From Rhinopomastus cyanomelas (taxonomy: Eukaryota; Chordata; Aves; Bucerotiformes; Rhinopomastidae), in NCBI GenBank assembly GCA_013400115.1, contig VXBP01002567.1, forward strand, positions 186,001 to 250,000: a stretch of DNA of 64,000 bases, given 5' to 3'. Numbering within the stretch: position 1 is the stretch's first letter; each line of letters opens with the position of its first letter. Under the pieces are notes generated by a model that did not search any database, was not told the origin of the DNA, and saw nothing but the letters and a program-made list of their open reading frames with translations. Made by a program: the position numbers and the translations under genes. Positions 1-11,720 of this stretch are shown here, in pieces.

Positions 1-1033
1 AAGGTAATGTTTGTTCAAATGTGTAATGAGGTCCATGGGGAATATTTATGGGGACCTTAGTGACGGTTTCAGCAGCTCCTTCTCCTTGAAGTCATCTTAC
101 CTACCTGCCCTCTCCTTCTTGAGGCTGTGTAGGTGTAAAGAAGGGTGAAGCTGCATCAGTCAAAGGTGAGGATGCTTTGGAAATGGGTTGTGTTTGGCTA
201 AGGTGTAAAGCTTTCCGTAAGGAGATGTAAAGTCCTGCCTTTGCTCTGCAAAAAAAAACCCTACACAAAATATCCCCTAAGAGGAGGATCTGTGTAGTGA
301 AACAGTAAATGGCTTGCTCCAAAAGGATCAGGCTCTGCGTTACAGCAGATGTTAGCTTTATCTCCAAAGCTATAAAAGCTGTCAACACGCAGGTATTTGG
401 AGGGGAGGCAGCGTGCTGTCGGAGACAGCCCTTCTCAGCAGATTTTATCTATTTTTAATAATTGCTCAATAGAAAGCATAACTGCTTTCCATGCATAGCA
501 AACAGATGTATTTACCTGCTGCTTATTTATCACTGGGCTGTCCAAGGTAAATCAACACGTGCAAGTCTGGGATCTTAGAGCGGGGCTGTTCTTAACAGAT
601 ATCACCTGCAAACCACTTCCACTGAAAACTCCCCACAGCCTCTGGTAGAAATTCAGGCTGATTCTGGAAGCTTTGCAGGATGTGCCCACCCAGCCATGGG
701 CCCCGAGTTCTGCACTTGTGCTGGTTCCAGCTCCTTATCATCCTGTTCAGTGCTCAGCAAGGCTACTTCCAGTTTTGACTGCCTGTAATTCGAGGGGAGA
801 AGCACTTTGAGGAAAAGACCAGGTGACTGGCTCAAGCCCCTGTGACATAAACCAGACAAGGGGAGACAGCCTGCTTGGTGTAAGCAGGGTGAGGGCACCC
901 TGTGCTGTCAGGGCATGCTGGTATCACTGCATTGCCCCACTATGGGGGTGCGAGACCAAACCTGCTGTTTACAGCAGTGAGGTGACTTGTTATGAGCAAA
1001 TACAGCGCAAGAAGGTGACAGAGCAATAGTGTT
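1..1033. other. Unique non-coding stretch
   Basis: No repeat family, RNA gene or convincing exon is seen here. Open frames on both strands are short and without recognisable domains. A run of eight A lies near 250. The stretch ends where a plus-strand CR1 begins. Confidence 0.6.
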
Positions 1034-1313
1034 ATCAGTGTCATCTGATGATGGGACAAGGGGCAATGGGTGTGAGCTGCAACAGAGGGGGCTACACATA
1101 AGTATGAGGAGGAACTTCTTCATGGTGAGGGTGACAGAGCACTGGAAGGGGCTGCCCAGGGAGGTTGTGGAGTCTCCTCCTCTGGTGATGTTTAAAACCC
1201 ACCTAGATATGTTCCTGTGTGACTGGATCTAGGGGATCCTGCTGTGTTGGGGGGATTGGACTGGATGGTCTTTGGAGATCCCTTCCAATCCCTAATGTTC
1301 TGTCAGTCTGTGA
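1034..1313 (+). mobile_element. CR1 LINE, 5' truncated 3' end
   Basis: About 280 bp of the CR1 3' end. It begins within the last part of ORF2 (GGGACAAGGGGCAATGGGTG near 1053), passes the ORF2 end (GAGGTTGTGGAGTCTCCTCC, then TTCCTGTGTGACTGGATCTA) and closes with the 3' UTR and a degraded octamer tail (GTTCTGTCAGTCTGTGA). The coding frame is a decayed remnant. Confidence 0.93.
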
Positions 1314-2276
1314 ACTAGATACCTGATCTTGTGTCCAGTGCATTGTCACCAGAAGTTGATCTTGTACATCTGGGTTACAGTTTACCTCAGTTTTCTTGGA
1401 GGAGGAGGAGGAGTATAAAAATGTTGTTGGCACATTCCTAGCAGAGCTGGCTGTCTTGCTGCTGGAGACTAGTGTCTGCATGCTGCTGTGCAAAGCCATG
1501 GGGACACCTAAGCTGGTATATCCTAAATATGATGCTCCATTAGGACATTTAAACATTCATTTACGAGTCCAAGACTTGCCAGAAGAGCAGCTGTATTTAA
1601 TTCCTGTCTGCATTGGATCAGAACGTTTTTAACTGAAGGACTGGCAGGACATAGCAGCCAGACTGTACCTTGCCTCCCGTGGAGGTCTGGCTGCACAGGG
1701 AAGGCATTGTGCAGAGAGCCCAAACCTAGACTTGAAGCCGAATCTAATTACCCACATTGCAGCCATAAGTCACTTGTTTACATCCAGCTTTACGTCTATT
1801 ACTGAACATGCTGCTTTCAACCTCACTGACACTTAATTCGACTAGTAAGATGTAGATTTGAACCACATCTTAAAACTTTAGGGGTTGTCAATAAATCTTA
1901 TTCTGCACTACTTCCATCTGGGTAATTACCAATGCTATTGGGAGGCTGTGGGAGGGACGTGGGACTGTACGAGTGTAGGTTAAAAAAGCAAGCAGTGGAC
2001 ACATTCACTCCCAACAGCAGGATGATTCCTAGCTCAGGACAGTTGTGGTTCTTCTCTCAGGTGTTAAATTGTTTTGCCCTTGTCTCCTGGGAGTGCTGCT
2101 GCAAAGTGCCAGCAGTTGTGGCACGTAGCTGGAGAGACACTTGCAACCCAGAACCAAGAGGTGTAAGATTTAATTGCAGTAGTGTTGGGCTGAATGGCTG
2201 CACGAGAGCGAAGCCTGTGTGAGGACAAGTTTTCTTGAGAAGTGTTTTGCCCTGAATAACTTGCACTGCAGCTTAG
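1314..2276. other. Unique non-coding stretch
   Basis: No repeat recognised apart from a short GGA run near 1399-1412. Overlapping open frames of 78 and 117 codons on opposite strands around 1203-1632 have no family signature and are probably chance. Confidence 0.55.
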
Positions 2277-2940
2277 AGTCTCAGAGAATCACAGAACATC
2301 AGAGATTGGAAAGGATCTAGAAAGATCACCTCGTCCAGTCACCTTGCCACAGCAGGGTCATCTAGATCCAAGTGGCACAGGAACACATCCAGGTGGGTTT
2401 TAAAGGTCTCTGGAGAAGGAGACTCCACAACCACCCTGGGCAGCCCCTTCCAGTGCTCTGTCAACCTCACTGGCAAGAAGTGTCTTCTTCTATTGATGTG
2501 AAACCTCCTGTGTTCCAATTTACACCCATTGCCCCTTGTCCTAAAAACCTGGCTCCATCCTCCTGACACCCACCCTTCACATATTTATAGACATTAATGA
2601 GGTCACCCCTCAGTCTCCTCCAAGCTCAAGAGACCCAGCTCCCTCAGCCTCTCCTCATCAGGGAGATGTTCCAGTCCATCCTCTTTGTGACTCTGCACTG
2701 GACTCTCTCCAGCAGCTCTGTGTCCTTCTTGAACTGAGGGGCACAGAACTGGACACAAGATTCCAGATGCAGTCTCAGCAGGGCAGAGTAGAGGGGGAAG
2801 AGAACCTCCCTTCATCTGCTAACCACCACTTTTCTGATCCACCCCAAGATGCCGTTGACCTTCTTGGCCACAAGGGCCCATTGCTGGCTCATGGTCATAC
2901 TGCTGTCCATCAGGACCCTCAGGTTACTGAGTAGAGAGGG
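2277..2940 (-). mobile_element. CR1 LINE, long 3' fragment with reverse-transcriptase end
   Basis: About 660 bp, one of the longest CR1 pieces here. Read on the minus strand it holds the last part of the reverse transcriptase and ORF2 C-terminus (around 2880 the translation has the 'SQQWALVAKK'-like block that follows the RT fingers/palm), the ORF2 end and the 3' UTR with tail at 2277. Frameshifts and stops make it non-functional. The plus-strand frame starting at 2372 is its antisense shadow. Confidence 0.94.
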
Positions 2941-3172
2941 CTTACAAGCTGATTGTAGCCTGAAATAGCAAGTCTCTGGAACCCCACAAGGCCTTGGAGA
3001 TCTTGCATATCCTTCTTGTTAGAGACAACTTGCAAAGGAGAGAAATTATGTCAACTCTTTCTGCATCTGGTGAGTCAATCTGGTCACTCAACAGACCAAG
3101 TATTATTGGGGTTTTGCCAGTGATGTCAGTAGTAGCAGCAGTGTGAGGGTAAGTGCTTGCTTGGTTTCCCTT

Positions 3173-3312
3173 CATAGAATCATTTAGATTGGAAAAGACC
3201 CTTGGGATCACAGAGTCCAAACATCAGCCCTACTCTACAAGTTCACCAAACCATATCCCCTAACACCACAGCCAAGCTTCCCTGTGCTTCTCCCCAAAGC
3301 CCAACCCACAGA
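3173..3312 (-). mobile_element. Older CR1 subfamily, 3' end
   Basis: The start CATAGAATCATTTAGATTGG, followed by 'CCCTTGGGATCA' and 'CATATCCCCTAACACCAC', is the reverse complement of an older CR1 3' UTR than the family that dominates this window. It is a truncated piece of about 140 bp. A 5' limit near 3312 is approximate. Confidence 0.8.
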
Positions 3313-4589
3313 GTAGCCGGCCACCCACCTTCTGAGCTGCTCTCCTGTAACTCTGGGATATGCTAAGGGTTCAAAGCCTACAGTTTCTCTCCTTCAATAT
3401 TTCTGAGGGTATCTGTCTGCTGCTCCTTACCAAAAACCTTCAACCTTTTTTGGAAGGACTTCTGTTGACTGAAGGCCTCCAGAGCCCAGTCGTCAAGATG
3501 ATTCCTTATAGAAGTCCTTCAGCATCCCAGGAAAGACTTCTTCCAAATGTCCTGTCATCATTTCAGCTTCAGTTCTGACAAGAAGCCACGAGGGTCCCAT
3601 TCATAAAAGCCTTGCACATCACGTTATATGCCCACAGAAGCTGTAGATGTTTCTGGGCTGCAATAAACCTGTGTGACAGAAACTAGTCTTCCTTTTTAGA
3701 GGTGACACATTTGAAGTGCTGGCTTCTAGTCTCCGTTGCTTTGCATGTTGGCTGACCTCACCCAGTTACTCCAGCTATTGGAACAGTAGCAATTCACTCT
3801 CCGACCCAGAAGAGTTAATGTTGGCAGAAATGAAAGACAATGGAGAGCCAAGTTACACAGCTCCTCTTCTCACTGTGGGAGCGTTCTGAAGGTGTTCATT
3901 TCAGGCATGAACCAAGGTGTGGGATCTGAAGACAGCTTGGATAAACCCTTTACAGTGTGTGGGACCTCTAAGAGTGAAGGGACAAACTTGGTGCAATGTC
4001 ACAGGTTTCAGAACAGGGGAAAGGTCAACCTCTTTGTCACAAGTATAAAATTAGATTAGAGAAGGCTTTTTGGCCATGGGGCCTTCCTCAGGCTACAGAA
4101 GAACAGGATGTTGTTCAGTTCTGCTGCGTCCTAGTTTCACCATGCCCCGAGGAAGACTCCCAAGGCTGAAAACGTATTTCCAATTGTTTTATAAATGACT
4201 TTTTCTTCCCTTTTTGGATGACCCCAACTTTTAACAGGAGCACTTCCCTTGGACAGACACTTTCTGAATAAGAGCAGAGTCTTATTAAATATTTAAGCAG
4301 TCACTAATTTGTTGACACTTCCCTAGTTTCCTTCTGTATTTTCTTGCTAGACTAAGTGTGTGGTTTAGCTCACATCTTAGTGGCCTCTTTGAGTATCTCA
4401 ACCAGAAAGAGTGATTCTTCTGAACTTGATTCAAAAGAAATAGAGGAATAAATACTGAGTGTCTTTCAGAATGTGTTTTGTTTATTTATTTGCCCTCAAA
4501 AATGTCCAGGGAACTCCCAAAGTCCAAATCAATGCTGTGCAGCTGATCACTTCCATCCTTATTTCAGAACTCAGATGATCAAGGCAAGC
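3313..4589. other. Unique non-coding stretch
   Basis: About 1.3 kb without a recognised repeat or exon. Short open frames such as 3360-3578 (72 aa, plus) lack any domain signature. Nothing else stands out. Confidence 0.55.
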
Positions 4590-4803
4590 TTTCCACATCA
4601 ATATGAGAAGGAACTTGATGGTGAGGGTGACAGAGCACTGGAACAGGCTGCCCTGGGGTGGGGGTTGTGGAGTCTCCTTCTCTGGAGATGTTTAAAACCC
4701 GCCTGGACATGTTCCTGTGTGACTGGATCTACAGGATCCTGCTGTGGCAGGGGGATTGGACTAGATGGTCTCTTGAGGTCCCTTCCAAGCACTAATGTTC
4801 CTT
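4590..4803 (+). mobile_element. CR1 LINE 3' end
   Basis: Starts at TTCCACATCAATATGAGAAG in the ORF2 C-terminus and runs to the 3' UTR end 'GCACTAATGTTCCTTAA'. The tail octamers are lost or were never present. About 214 bp. Confidence 0.93.
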
Positions 4804-5003
4804 AACTCCATGTAGCCTAAGAAGGACCATTCTCGTTGCTGGGTGCTCTGTCTAATCCTGTGGTGGCTGGTTTGTTAGTGATCTCTCCATCAGAGAACAC
4901 GAGCCCTTTGTGCCTGCTGGGTAAATTAGCTCTTGGTAAGTTAAACTTGTTCCTAGCATCTCTGTGGTGGTTTTTAGTGCTTCTGAAAGATGCCTGCCCA
5001 GTG

Positions 5004-5086
5004 CTCGTAGGGGTTAGGGAGCTATTGGGATGAGGGCTGGACTTGATGATCCTGGAGGTCCTTTCTAGCTGTGATGATTCTGTGAC
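5004..5086 (+). mobile_element. CR1 tail of a second subfamily
   Basis: A short 3' end with 'GGGATGAGGGCTGGACTTGA' and 'TGATGATTCTGTGAC' as tail. The same subfamily recurs at 14266-14356 (plus) and 49073-49320 (minus), which supports the call. Confidence 0.82.
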
Positions 5087-6501
5087 TGAGATATCATAGT
5101 GATTCTAGAAATATGTCTCAATTTTACACTTAATTTCAAATGTGTTTATTCAGTGACTGGCTTCAGGTGGCCACTTCTGAGTCCCGGCTGATAACCCCTT
5201 CAGAGATCAAGGTGATCTTCCCAAAAGTGTTGATAAACCATTTCTCTGAGGCACTAATTCAGTCTGAGGTCTGACCATGGTAAGAACTCGTAACCAACAT
5301 GCAGAAGTTGTTGCCACAATTACAGGCTGGACTACAAACCGAGACAAAACAAAAGCCAAAACCAACATGAAGTGATAAAGAGATCAAATAAAAATGTCTT
5401 GTGCGTTGCCCAGAATGTCAGGCTGTCCTTAGGGAAGGATGACTTTCGCAGGGGTGAGAGGTCTGTGGGTGGAAGCTGGCCTGCCAGCTCTCTGTGTACT
5501 TCTGGCAGATATTTATAGCTTGCTTACAAATGTAAATAGAGGGTGTGTAAAAGTGCTGAGTATAAAACATTATCAAAGATGACACGGATCCTGGTGCTTA
5601 ATGAGTCTAAGCGACCGCCCCAACGACGTCTTCTTACTTGGAGTGTATCTTATCGTATGCAGAGATCTCTAATAAGTGGGAAGAGAGTCAAAACGTTGCC
5701 TCAAGCTACTGTGGCAGATCTGGACTGATGAAGCTAAGTGAGCACTGGAGGGGTTGGAGGTGAGGGGTTGGGGTTTTCATGGCTTTTGCATTTAATTTAG
5801 AAACATACCCAAAGGCATCACGGACTGTAAGGCTCGGGAGGGTGATTAGGCTGCATTATCTGATTCCTGTGTAATTGGGACCAAATAAAAGCATCTAATT
5901 CTTTCATATTAGAGAGGTGGAGAGGTCTGAAACTTAGATGTCAGGGTCACCCAGCCCTTTCCTGCATTGCTCAGAGGGATGGGACTCATCAAGAGCCTGA
6001 GACAGACATTTCCCAATAAGCTCTTAGATGGTTCAGCCATCTAATGTCTCTGTGCTGTAAGTAGCCAGACCTTGCTTTTAGTGCTGTAGGACAGTAAAAA
6101 GTGGGTTCAGGGGTCCTAGTTACAAAACTGGAGGAAGGAGGAGAAGGGTGATCACGGGTACTGAAGGGGTCCATGACTGAAACACTAGGGTGGGCCTGAC
6201 TGCCAAGAAGCAGAGCCAAATGCTGCGTGTGCAGGTATAGCTATGAAACGTGTTGTCCTGACCACTTTCTTTCTTTCAAACTTTTCAAGTGGCTGGAGTT
6301 ACAGAGCTATTTGTGATGCAATGTGATTAATCTGAGCAGTGTCAAGCACTGCTGTGAGCTGTGGGCTGCTGCAGCCATGCAGGTAGTCATGAGCATCCAC
6401 CACCACTGAGCATGAAGACACTGTGTGTGAACCCAGCCTCCGTTTGCATTGTGTGAAAAGCTGAGGCCAAGCTCTGCCTCAAGCTATCCTTTTCTTTCCT
6501 G
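5087..6501. other. Unique non-coding stretch
   Basis: About 1.4 kb without recognised repeats. A modest local rise in CpG is visible at 5600-5640. No exon with splice context and a recognisable product was found. Confidence 0.5.
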
Positions 6502-6554
6502 TTTGACTTGATGATCCTGGGTGTCCTTTCCAGCTGTGATGATTCTATGATTCT
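6502..6554 (+). mobile_element. Very short CR1 tail
   Basis: About 50 bp: 'TTGACTTGATGATCCTGG' through 'GATGATTCTATGATTCT'. It belongs to the same subfamily as 5004-5086 and shows extreme 5' truncation. Confidence 0.7.
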
Positions 6555-6705
6555 AAGGGATTTGCTCAGGCTTTTACACTGATGAATAGCTTTATTGACT
6601 TCAACGGAGCTCTTCCAGTCTGAAGCTTGGGGTGTCGTTAACCTGTTTGGGGGATTGGGCTACTGAAAAGTAGAGTGGTCTTGCTTGGAAGACCCCAGAC
6701 CTGCT

Positions 6706-6823
6706 GTGAAACCCACCTGGACATGTTCCTGTGCGACTTGGTCTAGGTGATCCTGCTGTGGTGGGGGGATTGGACTAGATCTTTGGAGGTCCTTTCCAAT
6801 CCCTAATGACCTGTGATTCTGTG
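6706..6823 (+). mobile_element. CR1 LINE 3' end
   Basis: Begins at the ORF2 stop region (ACCCACCTGGACATGTTCCT) and ends at CTAATGACCTGTGATTCTGT. About 118 bp, with a small deletion around 'GGACTAGATCTTTGGAGG'. Confidence 0.92.
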
Positions 6824-7190
6824 GACTCGCACCTTGGATCTGTAAGAGGCTTCCTTTGTAATCTTAATTCTGTGAATCTTAATTACTCTTAAGATTAAAA
6901 TTAAATTAATTAAATTTAAATTAATTACTGTATTCCTGTTTCCACCTTGGTTCCCAGTTGCTTCTTGCTCATTACTCATATTTCAGCTATTCTCCTCATA
7001 AACCCTTAAAAATGGGAGTTTTCTTGGTGACCAATACCTGAATGTTCATAGATGCACCAAGATGAAGGGTGGCCTGTCTGGAAAATCCCTGTGCCAGTCC
7101 ATTTATTTTCCATGTGGGGTGTGTGTCTCTGCTTGGAATTGCTGCTGAGGTCTGCTCCCCACATGGGCTTGTTCCCACCTCCAGGTATAA
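6824..7190. repeat. Unique stretch with AT-rich simple sequence
   Basis: The interval contains an AT-only-like segment at about 6880-6930 built from TTAA, TTAATTAA and AAATTTAAAT words. The rest is unremarkable unique DNA. Confidence 0.6.
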
Positions 7191-7633
7191 ATCACAGAAC
7201 ATTAGGGATTGGAAGGGACCTTGAAAGACAATCCAATCCAATTCCCCCATCACAGCAGGATCCCCTAGACCACGTTGCACAGGAACATGTCCAGGTGGGT
7301 TTTAAACATCTCCAGAGATGCAGACTCCACAACCACCCTGGGGCAGACCGTTCCAGTTTTCTGTCATGCTCATCATGAAGAAGTTCCTTCTCATGTTGTT
7401 GTGGAACCTCATCTGTTCCAGCTCACATCCATTGCTCCTTGTCTTGTTATTAGATGACGCTGAACAGAACCTGGCTCCATCCTCCTGACACCCACCTTTC
7501 CCTATTTATAGACACTAATGAGGTCACTCCTCAGTCTCCATTTCTCCAAACCCAGCTCCCTCATCCTTTTCTCATCAGGGAGGTGTTCTGTTCCTTTCAT
7601 CATTATGGCTCAGCGCTGGACTTAATGGAGCTC
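7191..7633 (-). mobile_element. CR1 LINE 3' end
   Basis: About 440 bp. The tail is ATCACAGAACATTAGGGATT at 7191; going 5' in element terms it covers the 3' UTR, the ORF2 stop region and about 110 codons of the ORF2 C-terminus. The minus-strand reading frame is broken. Confidence 0.94.
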
Positions 7634-7954
7634 TGATTTTGTTTTATTAATTATTAGATTTAGAAAATTAAAGATTTCAATGAAAATCATAAATCTAGGT
7701 CAAACTGAGCTTGAAACACTGAAGCACCTCTGTAAGGCATTCATCCACATAATCTTTTCTATTAATCCAACAAATGTTTTCTTTCAGTAAGCAATTCCGT
7801 TCCCTGTTTTTCACCCTCATCCACAATAAGCACCTGCATTTGTTTCTTTTTTCCCTTCTAGCCTAAAGATAATTCATTAAAGTAGCTCTTCCTCCCCCTT
7901 TTTGATCCAGCTCTCCACCTCCTAACACCCCCCTCCCCTAAAAAACACCATCAA
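7634..7954. other. Unique AT-rich stretch
   Basis: AT-rich unique DNA directly after a CR1, with TTTTATTAATTATTAGATTT near 7640. No gene or repeat recognised. Confidence 0.5.
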
Positions 7955-8220
7955 TATTTCATAAACTTACAGTGACAAATGTATTTTAATGTGGTCCACA
8001 GAGAACCCGAGATTGATTGGCCTCTCAGAAACATGACACGTTTCAAAGCAGGATGCTCATGGAGTGTTTTAGTGCCTGCATTAGTCAGAGAGGAGCAGCA
8101 CCTAGATTTATCATGGTTATGGCTTTCTGGGTATCCATTTTCTTTTATCCGCTGACAGCTAGTATCTGAATGGTCCCTATTGATTGGCTTTGTGGTTCTG
8201 TCTTTAAAATGCATGGGCTG
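7955..8220. promoter_or_regulatory. Candidate non-coding regulatory block
   Basis: A repeat-free block carrying two copies of ATTGATTGG (8012-8020 and 8179-8187), a PBX/CCAAT-like word. The texture resembles conserved non-coding DNA, but this is only inference from composition. Confidence 0.22.
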
Positions 8221-8534
8221 TGGGGGTTCTCAGATCAAATCAAGCCTTGGCTTCCTGGAGGTTGTGCGTGTCTACGGTGCAAGTGCGGACAAAGACGCGC
8301 TTCATTCATGCTGGTTTTCATTCACAAGGGCTTTCGTCTGTGGGAGGGGAAGACTGAAGTCCCCACTGAAGCTGGGGGTGAACTGAGCCCTCTTCTTTGC
8401 AAGCAAGCATTCCATAATCCCGGAAGGAAGCAGCAACAGGGGACAGGAAGCACCTACTGCTGATGCTTGGGTGGGAATGGACCGGTGGTGGTGGCGTGAG
8501 GAAGCAAGGTTGAGGCTTGGGGGTTAAAAACTGA
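8221..8534. other. Unique non-coding stretch
   Basis: Two overlapping plus frames and one minus frame (8170-8539) lack recognisable domains. No repeat recognised. Confidence 0.5.
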
Positions 8535-8677
8535 GTCATAGAATCATTAGGGGTTGGAAGGCACCTTGAAAGATCATCCAGTCCAATCCCCCTGCCACAG
8601 CAGGATCACCCAGACCAAGTCGCACAGGAACACATCCAGGTGGGTCTTGAACATCTCCAGTGAAGGAGAATCCACAT
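8535..8677 (-). mobile_element. CR1 LINE 3' end
   Basis: Starts with the tail TCATAGAATCATTAGGGGTT and runs through CCACAGCAGGATCACCCAGA to the ORF2 end at 'GAAGGAGAATCCACAT'. About 143 bp. Confidence 0.93.
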
Positions 8678-9289
8678 CTTTACATCTTCAGCACAGCTGC
8701 AAATCCCTGATCACAAGCAGTGTTATCTGATGGGCTGTGCAAACAGGCTGTGCCCCTCTCCTCTCTGAACAGAAGCCCTGCGCATCATCTGACAACTTGG
8801 CCGCAGTCTTAGCATCCTCCATACAGACAGTTTGTCACCATGTAGAGGTGTGAGCGAGTCCTTATTGTGGTAACCAAACTTTAAAGAAAGATAGTTTTCC
8901 TACAAAAATAGGTTATTGAATTGTTTTAAACATGGAGCCAATGAAAAAACATTGGTCCTGTGGTTTTAACGCAGTTCTGCAAGTTTCACTGTAGCTGGAG
9001 TGAATTGCAAACCTGTGTTGTGTAATGTATCTGCACAGCTTTAAATCTTAGGACCAGAGACCATCTCCAGTGGGTTTTTTCCTCTCATTCCAGATGTATT
9101 CATCAGATTTCTGAAAAGCTTTGAATAACTCTTTGAATTTGGTAAAACACACAATCGCTTCCTAATACCCTTTTGGAAGTTGAGGGCCAAACAAAAGTGA
9201 TGAACCACAGTCTGTTTTACAGAATCCTCCTTCAGGTGTCTTGTTGGATGGGGGGTCATTGTGTGTTTGAACCATCTAGAGGTTCTCCT
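8678..9289. other. Unique non-coding stretch
   Basis: No repeat, exon or RNA gene recognised in these 610 bp. Confidence 0.5.
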
Positions 9290-9830
9290 CCCCCTCTGCT
9301 CTGCCATGGTTGGAGCACATCTGGAATATGGTGACCAGTTCTGGGCTCCTCAGTTCAAGAAGGACACAGAGCTGCTGGAGAGAGTCCAGTGCAGAGTCAC
9401 AGAGAGGATGGACTGGAACATCTCCCTGATGAGAAGAGGCTGAAGGAGCTGGATCTCTTGAGCTTGGAAAAAGAGGAGACTGAGGGGTGACCTCATTAAT
9501 GTTGATAAATATGGGAAGGGCAGGCATCAGGAGGATGGAGCCAGGCTCTGCTCAGTGGCATCTAGTGATAGGACAAAGGGCAATGGATGAGAGCTGGAAC
9601 AGAGGAGGTTCCACATCAATATGAGAAGGAACTTCTTCCAAGTGAGGGTAACAGGGCACTGGAAGGGGCTGCCCAGGGAGGTTGTGGAGCCTCCTTCTCT
9701 GGAGACATTAAAAACCCACCTGAACATGTTCCTGTGCGACCTGACCTAGGTGATCCTGCTGTGGCAGGGGTCTTGGACTAGTTGATCTTTCGAGGTCCCT
9801 TCCAATCCCTAATGTTCTGTGATTCTGTGA
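9290..9830 (+). mobile_element. CR1 LINE, long 3' fragment
   Basis: About 540 bp. It starts in the RT C-terminus (CATCTGGAATATGGTGACCA, the block before the 'ELLERVQ' motif), continues through the ORF2 C-terminus and ends with the full tail GTTCTGTGATTCTGTGA. Several indels split the frame into pieces (9261-9443 is one). It is a dead copy. Confidence 0.95.
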
Positions 9831-10254
9831 ATTCCTACTTCATTCATTCCTCCCCATCTCCCCCTGTACAGTTTATCAGTGTCATCCGTCTAATACCCCT
9901 CCTCAGTGCAAACCCCACTTTATAAAGCAAGCCAGATAAATTATCTCTTGGGTTATGATTCCTCACCGTGCCCAGCTTGACTTCAGTTTTGACTCTCATC
10001 TGGAGTTTCAGCAGTGTCTCAATGTGAGTGGAAGACCAGAGAACTGATAGGTTCATGGAGTTTGTGACCAAAAGGGGCTAGTGGATTGTCCCTCTGACTT
10101 GCTCTGTATTGGAGGCCATGGCATCTTCCCTGCTCCCCTCAGTACTGATCCCAGTACCTTTACTGGAGTTAAGCACACCTTACTCGTGTGTGCCTGCACA
10201 GACACTCCAGACAGCATCACCTTTGGACATAGTGAAAACTGGAGGTTACCTCAC
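9831..10254. other. Unique non-coding stretch
   Basis: Nothing recognised in this interval. The short frames near 9844-10353 lack domains. Confidence 0.5.
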
Positions 10255-10500
10255 AGGGCAAATAACAGAGAAATAAAAACTCTTCCTGCTTTTAAATTGA
10301 AATCAGGCTGCCTTCAGTTCCCAGCCATTAGTTTTTGTTATGTGATAGATTAACGAGCCGTTTAATACCCTTTGTTTTCTCCCCATGAAGGTACTTAGAC
10401 AATAATCAAATTACCTCTCAATCTTTGATGATGGGCTAAATTAATTGAGCTCTTTCAGCTCTTATTCTTCTCCCCCCAGCTGCTCAGGTCTTCATTTTTT
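10255..10500. promoter_or_regulatory. Candidate enhancer-like block
   Basis: A repeat-free AT-rich block with a tight cluster of AATCAAATTA (near 10404), a TCF/LEF word CTTTGAT at 10423-10429 and TAAATTAATTGAGC just after. Such clustering is typical of developmental enhancers, but conservation and activity are untested. Confidence 0.28.
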
Positions 10501-11262
10501 CCCCAGCACTCTTTAAAAAGTCGTGGTGCTGCAGTGGCAAGTTTTGTGCCTTTTTACTGGCCTCACCGAGCTCATAAATAGAGGTGTAACCACTTCATCA
10601 ACCCTGCTTGCTACTTCTCTTGTTTATTCCCCTAAAACTAACACTTGGCTGTTTCTGCCACAACATTGTGCTGGGAGCTTACATTCAGGTCAGTAAACCT
10701 CTTCCAGAGTGACTGACTTGCAGGGCAGATCTCCTTCTGCAGCATGGGAGGATGGCATTGCTTTCCTATCACAGAGTTCTCACTTTGGGCTTGCATCAGG
10801 AATGTGTCATGCTCCTGTTTTCAGTGCCTCTGCACATCCATCTGCAAGGTTTACACCACCCCAAACTGCTGCCACCACCTTGGACCAAAGATCTAGGGAG
10901 AAACCCAAAGCATCTGGACAGGTTTACAGATGTGCTCTCCCTGGACTTGGCAGGAACACAGTCTGTTTAGACTCATTTCAGATACTTCAGGGTAACATCC
11001 CCTTTCTGCTCCGAATGATGTCTCAGATTGGACAGGGTTTGGCTTTTTCTCAGCAGAAGTTCACTCAACTGATCAGATCAGGGTGTTGATCAACTTGAAA
11101 GACGTGACTTCGTGTAGACTCTCCTTACAATCAAACCACTCGCCTTTCTAAAGGCAAATCCACTTTAAAACATCACACAGTGATTTGGGGGGGGGGTTGA
11201 CTGCTTTCATATTTTAATGTTCTTTCTCAAGTAGGAATTCTGGAAGGAGTCTGTAAAGGCTG
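10501..11262. other. Unique non-coding stretch
   Basis: Includes a 126-codon plus frame (10709-11089) with no recognised domain and a run of nine G near 11189. I see no exon. Confidence 0.5.
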
Positions 11263-11414
11263 GAGATTGTGGAGTCTCCTTCTCTGGAAATGTATAAAAC
11301 CCACCTGGATGTGTTCCTGTGTGACTTGGTCTAGGTGATCCTGCTGCGGTGGGGGCATTGGACTGGATGAGCTTTCAAGGTCCCTTCCAATCCCTAATGT
11401 TCTGTGATTCTGGG
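11263..11414 (+). mobile_element. CR1 LINE 3' end
   Basis: Starts at 'GATTGTGGAGTCTCCTTCTC' and ends at 'GTTCTGTGATTCTGGGA'. About 150 bp. Its first CR1 bases continue exactly where the CR1 piece at 11516-11719 breaks off at an N, so the two may be parts of one copy placed in the wrong order. Confidence 0.93.
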
Positions 11415-11419
11415 ATTTA

Positions 11420-11449
11420 CACTCAGTTGTAACAGGGGACTAAAAATAA
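11420..11449 (+). repeat. 30-bp direct repeat flanking an assembly insert, copy 1
   Basis: Thirty bases ending in CTAAAAATAA are repeated without mismatch at 11721-11750. The two copies flank the segment 11451-11719, which is bounded by Ns. This is most simply an unrecognised contig overlap rather than biology. Confidence 0.85.
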
Positions 11450-11450
11450 N
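11450..11450. other. Assembly join (single N)
   Basis: One undetermined base. Together with the N at 11720 it brackets a 269-bp segment whose flanks overlap each other by 30 identical bases. Confidence 0.9.
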
Positions 11451-11515
11451 CTAAATTAAAGGTGTGATATCATTTGGAGAGACTGGAAAGAAGTTCACAC
11501 AGGAATAGCCAGTCA

Positions 11516-11719
11516 TCACCTCATTAATGTTTATAATTACAGATTAGTATTTATAAATGGGTGAAGGATGGAGCCAGGCTCTGCTCAGGGGCATCTAGTG
11601 ATAGGACAAGGGGCAGTGGGTGTGAGCTGGAACAGAGGAGGTTCCACATCAATATGAGAATGAATTTTGTTCCAGTGAGGGTCCCAGAGCACTGGAAGAG
11701 GCTGCCCAGGGGGGTTGTG
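11516..11719 (+). mobile_element. CR1 LINE fragment cut by an N
   Basis: About 200 bp of the CR1 ORF2 C-terminus, from 'CACCTCATTAATGTTTATAA' to 'GCCCAGGGGGGTTGTG', where the contig stops at the N of 11720. No 3' UTR follows. The missing part begins exactly at the phase where the CR1 at 11263 begins. Confidence 0.92.
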
Positions 11720-11720
11720 N
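11720..11720. other. Assembly join (single N)
   Basis: Interrupts a CR1 within ORF2; the next bases are not CR1 but a second copy of 11420-11449. Confidence 0.9.

Noticed and set aside
4473..4805. 110-codon plus frame
   Set aside because: Its second half is CR1 (4590-4803) read in a non-ORF2 frame.
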